Under the pieces are notes generated by a model that was not told where the DNA came from, made no database searches, and was given only the letters and a program-made list of their open reading frames with translations. 64,000 nucleotides of DNA. It comes from Leptospira semungkisensis. GTDB taxonomy: Bacteria; Spirochaetota; Leptospiria; Leptospirales; Leptospiraceae. Positions 58,896 to 64,000 of this stretch are shown piece by piece; positions within the stretch are counted from its first letter, which is position 1; every line of letters begins with the position of its first letter. The stretch lies in assembly GCF_004770055.1 (NCBI RefSeq), contig NZ_RQEP01000018.1:248001-312000 (forward strand), written 5' to 3'. The position numbers and the translations under genes were made by a program.

Positions 58896-59888
58896 TCATT
58901 CCTCTTCCTCAACTGAACTACCAAGTTCCTGGTTTAGAAAAATACCAAACTTCATAATAGTCCCAAGATCATCTGCCTTGTTCGGAGAATAGAGGATATC
59001 ACCTACATATCTACCGTAGATATCCTTACCTTTGCTCTTCACTATTACACTCCTTCCTTTCGGAAGTTTCTTTTCTAATAAATGGAATAAGCTCTCCCCG
59101 TCCTTGGTACCAAGCTCTGCTGCCCAGACCTTGTGCAGTCGGATTCTCTGTCTCGAGGTTAGATCAAAACCAAGGTTCAGTTGTATGATGATCGTATCTC
59201 CATCTACAACTCTCTCTACTTCGCCGGAATAGATATACAGGCTGGCTTTCTCGGAATCTATCTTGGTAAAGACGGTTTTGCTGTTCTTCTCAGAAGCTTC
59301 CACTAAAGTATTCTCTTTAAATTTAGTTTTGTTTCCTAAGCTCAAATAGCAATAAAACCCTAAGTCAAGACTCAGCTTTCCCGATGTAGTCTTTACGATT
59401 TTATAATGATTTAGCTTTCCTGTTGGGCGATCCCATCTAGGCGTTCTGCCTTGATATAGTTCTCCCGATTCCCTTAATCGAAGAACTAGTTCTTCTAAAG
59501 TCCAATTGTTTTGGATTGTTTCTGTTTCTAATGTTTTGCGGAGTTTAGCATCTTCTATTCCAGAAAGTATTCGGTAATAGCTCCAATTTAGGTCCTGGTT
59601 TAGTTTGGATTCTCCATATACTTCATAGAATCTCTTAGCATAGAACAGCATTCGTTCTGAGAATCCACGTTTGAGTTTCTTCTTGAGTTGGGTTGAGAGA
59701 ACTTTTATCCAGCTACCTTTAGTTCTCTCAGCGGAATTTAAGCCTTTCTCTACTTGGTTGAGTAGCTTTCCGAGTTCTCGATTTGCTTGTAGTATATATG
59801 AATTCTTTCCAAGCGCGGTATCTTTTCCCAATTTCTCGTAGAGCTTTATAATCTTATTCGAAAGTTGAGTTACTTCCTTCTTGTCCAT
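58896..59888 (-). CDS. DUF1016_N-like plus staphylococcal-nuclease domain protein, cassette 1
   Basis: Third full-length copy, 330 residues, of the two-domain nuclease-like protein, with Asp231, Arg250, Glu258, Arg293 kept and Trp255 in the calcium-ligand position. Minor changes include FDLTSRQR and TKDGES. It follows a terminator that separates it from the lipoprotein gene of cassette 1. It belongs to the module of the full-length toxin, so the nuclease is not restricted to orphan cassettes. Confidence 0.82.
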   Translation of the reverse strand: MDKKEVTQLSNKIIKLYEKLGKDTALGKNSYILQANRELGKLLNQVEKGLNSAERTKGSWIKVLSTQLKKKLKRGFSERMLFYAKRFYEVYGESKLNQDLNWSYYRILSGIEDAKLRKTLETETIQNNWTLEELVLRLRESGELYQGRTPRWDRPTGKLNHYKIVKTTSGKLSLDLGFYCYLSLGNKTKFKENTLVEASEKNSKTVFTKIDSEKASLYIYSGEVERVVDGDTIIIQLNLGFDLTSRQRIRLHKVWAAELGTKDGESLFHLLEKKLPKGRSVIVKSKGKDIYGRYVGDILYSPNKADDLGTIMKFGIFLNQELGSSVEEEE

Positions 59889-59979
59889 AATACACTTCTA
59901 TCTGCAGTTAGCAGCTTCAGAAGCATTTCTTCAACTTTGCTTTTACGAAAGAATCTTTTCTCGCTGTAAGTCTTTTGCA

Positions 59980-60010
59980 AAAAGACCCGCTCTATTTTAG
60001 CGGGTCTTTT
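59980..60010. terminator. Intrinsic terminator after the cassette 1 lipoprotein gene
   Basis: Twelve-base-pair stem AAAAGACCCGCT / AGCGGGTCTTTT with a seven-base loop, T-rich on both sides. Confidence 0.85.
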
Positions 60011-60073
60011 ACCTTTTAATGGTCAGCTAAAGCAATTCACCGTCTTAGCCAAATTAATTCAAAAAGCTAACTT

Positions 60074-60667
60074 TCAGGGTGGTGCTAGATCTGGGCTAAC
60101 TTGTTTGAATTCTTCATCGATTCGCTTATCAATCTCTTGCTGCTCAAGTATGCCTTTCTCACATTCATCGAGGGTCTCTACTTTTGTCTCGGAAGATGAA
60201 CTTGCTATAAAAATTTCCTCAGTCCCCTCTTTGACTTCATCTAATAAAGAGAGTGGATAGAAGAAAAATTGAAAATTTTCGAAAAACCCCTTTGAATGCT
60301 TATAGATAACGAAAAAACCTCGATTTTCTGAATTAATTGCTACAAAGCGATTCTTCCCTAAATAGAAAAACTTCAGAGTAACATACTTTTTAGTTTTTGT
60401 AGGATGGACTGTTACAGTTGTATTTTGGAAATCAAATCGCCCGCAGTGCGCATTTGATGTCTCAATATCCAATATTGGGATTGGATTACGATTCCCGAAA
60501 GAAAAATTCTTCGGCACGTGGTCCACATCAAAATCAAACAACTTCGCATCCAAAGATCCAGACCAGTCGGGTGGAAGTGCATATATATCCTTGACCTCCT
60601 TCTTCTTGCAAGAAGCCAAGAGAGAAAGAAGTAACGCAAAAATTACAACGCTATTTTTTCTTGTCAT
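60074..60667 (-). CDS. Lipoprotein, candidate immunity protein of the cassette 1 toxin
   Basis: A 198-residue lipoprotein (hydrophobic core, then LLASC). Near the C-terminus KVETLDECEKGI recalls the IETIEDCEME block of the lipoproteins at 46333 and 47370, which also go with Cys/His toxins. The ATG at 60667 lies inside the toxin end, a 17-base overlap; a TTG at 60679 is an alternative. Export, coupling and the shared motif support an immunity role. Confidence 0.72.
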   Translation of the reverse strand: MTRKNSVVIFALLLSLLASCKKKEVKDIYALPPDWSGSLDAKLFDFDVDHVPKNFSFGNRNPIPILDIETSNAHCGRFDFQNTTVTVHPTKTKKYVTLKFFYLGKNRFVAINSENRGFFVIYKHSKGFFENFQFFFYPLSLLDEVKEGTEEIFIASSSSETKVETLDECEKGILEQQEIDKRIDEEFKQVSPDLAPP

Positions 60668-63600
60668 AAAATAATCCAAACACTTTCAATTTATTCCATA
60701 GGACGGGCGAGTTAATAGGTCCACCAAAATACAATTCACCACTACTTGACCCACTTCCGGCCTTCGCATTATTATTAATATATATCCACTGTCCGTCTGT
60801 ATCTTTTACAATAAAGCAATAGTGGTTCGCTCCTGCAGTTTCGTTTGTATCGGTATGAATTTGTACAACAGATCCAACTGGAAGATCTTTGATATATTCT
60901 TGCACTTTTATAGGTGGCATTGCTGCTGTAATCCCGACAGGTTTACCTGCGTCATCAAATGTGAATCTCTCAAAATCATTCCCTTTTGTTCCTGCTACAG
61001 TAACGTGCTCTGAATAACCGTTCGTGAAACCCTCATCAAAAACAGGTGCCTTATTCACCTTTCCTATCGACACACCACCAACTCGTATCTTATGGGTCAT
61101 GAATTCTGCCAATGAAACATGCATCGGAATTCGCCCACTTACTAAACCTTGAACGTAATTGTGGAATACCCGACACAATGCAGCTGCTGTCGCGTTCCCC
61201 ATTTCAGTCGGACCCTTACCCGAATACAACCATTCTTTTACTGCGTTAAAAATAGCTAATCTAGCTGGATCATTCTCGATACTCGGATCCGGTTTGAATT
61301 TACTAGGGTCGCCTCCCGTCTGAGTCGCGATCATATCAAAAACTGATCCCAACTGAGTTGACAATGGTCCAAATTGTCGCTGATTTGCGTTGTCGCCTTT
61401 TACCATCTCAGTAACCAGCGCTAGTACATGCTTTGGATTGGTATGGTCAAACGGCTCAGTAAAACCTAAGCCAGCAAATATTTCAGCAGGTGTCTTATGC
61501 GCACGTTCGGCTAAGCGGGAAATCTCGCCGCTTTCCAACGGTTTCACTTTCGACTTATTCCGATTCGCATTATTAGCCGCCACCGCTTCCGAATAATCGG
61601 TCGCCACTTCTCCACCAAGTTGTTTTACCAACTCCTTACTAGGGGCGTAATTCTTCTTCGTATCACCGGTCTTAAGATTATTACCTGCATCAACCTTACT
61701 TAATTCTTCAACGTGAACAGTATTATTTAGTTTCTCAAATATTCCTGTAAACTTACCTGTAGACTTATCATAAGAATTCGCGACTGCTTTCGCTTTTAGT
61801 CTATTCAGATCAATCCGTACAAGTTCGTCTATACGCTTCAGACCACCGCTTGCTAACTCATTTTTAAATTTAGATATCGCTTTCTCGTGTTCTAATTCAA
61901 AGCCTTTGACAATCTCTTTATTTTGTTTCCTTAGCTGTGCAATTTTTTCATCAATTTCATGTTTACCAAAATTGGTTGCTGCAACCAAAAGACTATCTTT
62001 CGATGCTTCCAATTTTTTGATTTCAGCTTCATTATTTTTAAATCTCTCGTCCGTTTGAGCAGACGCTATTGCCCTTTCATGAATCTCTGCGCCATAGGCT
62101 AATTTCGAAGGAACCGCTTCACGAAGCTTTATAAACCTTTTCTCCATCTTATCTTTTGATGAATTAAGTTTGCCTTCTTCCTTGGCTATTTGCTCATTAA
62201 GTTTTTCGACTAAAGGTAGAATCTCTTTAAGAGAATCTAAACCTGCCTTCTTGATTGCGTCCTTCCTATCTGCTAATAAGGATTCCAATTTTTCTTTAGA
62301 TGTCCCATACTCGCCTTTAGCTTCTTGATATGCCTTATCCGTTTTTGCATTTGTTTCGGCAATCTTAGTCCGTGTTTCCTCTAAAGAAGCGATTTTCTCA
62401 CGGAACGATACGAAATATTCAAGGTATCTACGATCAACGGCAGATAAAGTATCCTTTATTCCTTCGTAAACATTCTTATTTTCTTGGCTTAATTTCCTAC
62501 CTGTATCCGATTCATATGACAGGTCTTGCTGTTTATGGACTGACTCATTGACAATTAGGTTTTTGCTAGATAAATATTCCGTGAACGATTTGTTAGAATA
62601 AAGATCTTCTTTTACAATACTAACCGCTTCTTCTCTAGCTATATTGATATCCGCTAGTAGTTTCTTACCAGTCTCTTCCATCTCATTGTTCTTTTTCGTG
62701 ATCAAAGGACTTGTTTCTAACTGGGTTTTCTTCGCGTTACTTACTTGATCTGAACTGAATACATGCCGAGCCGCTTCCAAGGCTAACCCCTGGTTACCAG
62801 CAGATTCCATATTCTTACGAGTTCCAACTGACGACGAATAATTTGAATCTGCACCAAAGCCTATTTTCGGTCCTTGATCAAAGCCAGCTTGGACTAACGC
62901 ATTATTAGAAAGATCTCCTTTAGACCAAGTGTCGATCGCTTTTAATTGGTCTCTAGTAAAACCTTCCGGACCATTTACTCCTTTGAGCTTCTCGCGAATT
63001 CCTTTGATTCCAGGTAAATCATCGCTCTTCGAGCTTCGAATTATATCCAAGAAAAACTTATTATTTGTTTTAGCAGAATCGATCGTCCTTTCCGCTGATC
63101 TATTCTTAGCCACTAAAACATTTTTCTCAGCCTCGAGAGTATCTCCCGTTTTTCTAAAATAAATCAGCTTATTTTCTAACTCATTTAGTTTATCTGCTAA
63201 TGGGCTACTTTCTACCATTGCATCGGAATTAAAGTATTTTCTGTTAATACTGCGTAACTCATCCAATTCAGCTCGAGCGGCAGAAGCGACTTTCTCAATG
63301 CCATCGCTGTAATTATGCACAACAACTCCATGTTCTCCCACTAGATACGCATGTGTGTCCTCTACCTCTATATTGTATACCTTCGTCGTCTCTACATTAT
63401 AGTAGTGCACTCCTGTCACCGGGACCGTGCTGCCATCATGTAATAGTACGAGATCCCCAACCTGAAGGTCCATTACCTTCACCCAAGCTTTCTTCCCTAC
63501 TACCCAGATCGGGTGGTTCCAAGTCGTATGGATCACTTCTTCTCCGTCTAGTTCTAGATCGAATAGCTGTGGTACTTCATGGACGAATTGCTCTGTGACC

Positions 63601-64000
63601 TTTTTCTCTACGAAGCTTCCCGTCTTCTCATCCCAGGAGTGTACGACTTCGCCGATTTGGATTGTTTCTATGGATTTGAGGCCGTCTTTCGTCCACACCG
63701 GTGTTCCTGCTGTGAAGCACACCGACACTGTCCACACTCCGTCTTTGATCGACATCAGCCCTGTGTCTTCGAAACCGAACGTTCTTTTGAGATCTCCTAC
63801 TAGACGCGCTAAGAATTTATCTGTTGGCGTCTCTGGCGAATTCTCTACAAACTTGAACTCTTCTGCTCCTAATGCAGCCGCTTGTCTCTGTAAGGCTTCT
63901 TTGAATTTGTTTGCATTCTGTCCGGATAAAATTGCCTCTTTATTTCTCTCATAGTGATTCAGGATGTTCTGCGGACCTCCGTTCTCCAGCATCTCCTTAC
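60651..64000 (-). CDS. Cassette 1 toxin, C-terminal part of a longer protein: HINT domain, coiled linker, Cys/His effector domain
   Basis: Partial gene: the reading frame is open to the window edge, so the 1,113 residues counted from the Met codon at 63992 are only the C-terminal part. About 79 residues precede the HINT domain, unlike in the orphan copies. HINT landmarks are Cys92 and His226-Asn227. A coiled linker (~230-800) follows. The effector has Cys940 (ALCRVFHNYVQ) and His1057 (GANHYCFI), the same arrangement as the 1,618-residue toxin. This is likely the only copy in the window with a delivery region. It may be one of the very long Leptospira-specific proteins, but the N-terminus is not visible. 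Confidence 0.82.
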   Translation of the reverse strand, partial: KEMLENGGPQNILNHYERNKEAILSGQNANKFKEALQRQAAALGAEEFKFVENSPETPTDKFLARLVGDLKRTFGFEDTGLMSIKDGVWTVSVCFTAGTPVWTKDGLKSIETIQIGEVVHSWDEKTGSFVEKKVTEQFVHEVPQLFDLELDGEEVIHTTWNHPIWVVGKKAWVKVMDLQVGDLVLLHDGSTVPVTGVHYYNVETTKVYNIEVEDTHAYLVGEHGVVVHNYSDGIEKVASAARAELDELRSINRKYFNSDAMVESSPLADKLNELENKLIYFRKTGDTLEAEKNVLVAKNRSAERTIDSAKTNNKFFLDIIRSSKSDDLPGIKGIREKLKGVNGPEGFTRDQLKAIDTWSKGDLSNNALVQAGFDQGPKIGFGADSNYSSSVGTRKNMESAGNQGLALEAARHVFSSDQVSNAKKTQLETSPLITKKNNEMEETGKKLLADINIAREEAVSIVKEDLYSNKSFTEYLSSKNLIVNESVHKQQDLSYESDTGRKLSQENKNVYEGIKDTLSAVDRRYLEYFVSFREKIASLEETRTKIAETNAKTDKAYQEAKGEYGTSKEKLESLLADRKDAIKKAGLDSLKEILPLVEKLNEQIAKEEGKLNSSKDKMEKRFIKLREAVPSKLAYGAEIHERAIASAQTDERFKNNEAEIKKLEASKDSLLVAATNFGKHEIDEKIAQLRKQNKEIVKGFELEHEKAISKFKNELASGGLKRIDELVRIDLNRLKAKAVANSYDKSTGKFTGIFEKLNNTVHVEELSKVDAGNNLKTGDTKKNYAPSKELVKQLGGEVATDYSEAVAANNANRNKSKVKPLESGEISRLAERAHKTPAEIFAGLGFTEPFDHTNPKHVLALVTEMVKGDNANQRQFGPLSTQLGSVFDMIATQTGGDPSKFKPDPSIENDPARLAIFNAVKEWLYSGKGPTEMGNATAAALCRVFHNYVQGLVSGRIPMHVSLAEFMTHKIRVGGVSIGKVNKAPVFDEGFTNGYSEHVTVAGTKGNDFERFTFDDAGKPVGITAAMPPIKVQEYIKDLPVGSVVQIHTDTNETAGANHYCFIVKDTDGQWIYINNNAKAGSGSSSGELYFGGPINSPVLWNKLKVFGLFYDKKK

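Noticed and set aside
60651..63765. Splicing intein with homing endonuclease
   Set aside because: The HINT domain is ~148 residues with no endonuclease insert, and Tyr follows the terminal Asn, so splicing is unlikely.
39178..64000. Insertion sequence or transposon as the cause of the repeats
   Set aside because: No transposase or terminal inverted repeats were seen; similarity boundaries follow gene modules instead.

Overview
The window is chromosomal DNA of a Leptospira species (Spirochaetes). The evidence is the gene content and style: an aromatic-rich 1,485-residue exported protein, an MBOAT/DUF1574 pair, DUF2236, an NADase-type glycan-binding protein, many TTG/GTG starts and moderate G+C. 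The species cannot be named from sequence reading alone. No rRNA or tRNA gene, CRISPR array, transposase or integrase was seen.

Bases 1-39,190 are an ordinary core region. They hold signalling proteins (a SpoIIE-type phosphatase, a class III adenylate cyclase, an HATPase-HDOD protein, a STAS/zinc-ribbon protein, and a histidine kinase with a REC-HATPase partner). The groES-groEL operon lies behind two CIRCE-like operators. Envelope and metabolic genes include murJ, lipB, panD, topA, an MBOAT O-acyltransferase, a GH16-like lipoprotein, cysK and a gamma carbonic anhydrase. A glycolytic run gap-pgk-tpiA is followed by secG. Two oddities are an archaeal-type (type II) GAPDH-like gene about 1.6 kb upstream of the canonical gap, and a signal-peptidase-I paralogue with Val where the catalytic Lys should be.

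Bases 39,178-64,000 are a different kind of region, all transcribed leftward: a tandem array of polymorphic-toxin cassettes. At the right edge lies the C-terminal part of a long protein whose N-terminus is outside the window. It carries a pretoxin-type HINT autoprocessing domain (Cys near its start, TxxH, terminal His-Asn) followed by a helical linker and a Cys/His effector domain. Downstream, the same HINT domain is repeated three times as a promoter-proximal ORF start, each time with a different C-terminus: M23-type metallopeptidase (twice) or Cys/His amidase-like (once, plus a decayed remnant). Each toxin is followed, often with overlapping stop and start codons, by a lipoprotein or signal-peptide protein that looks like its immunity protein. 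Each module ends in a near-identical 330-residue protein combining a DUF1016_N-like domain with a staphylococcal-nuclease domain; one copy is truncated at the array edge. Three copies of a ~337-bp spacer separate the modules, each with a leftward promoter, an 18-bp palindrome and an AGGAGG Shine-Dalgarno sequence.

The working model (inference) is that the full-length protein just outside the window delivers peptidoglycan-degrading tips, that the downstream cassettes are alternative tips with their exported immunity genes, and that shared HINT and spacer DNA lets tips be exchanged by recombination. The nuclease linked to each cassette may help that exchange or be a second weapon; the sequence does not decide.
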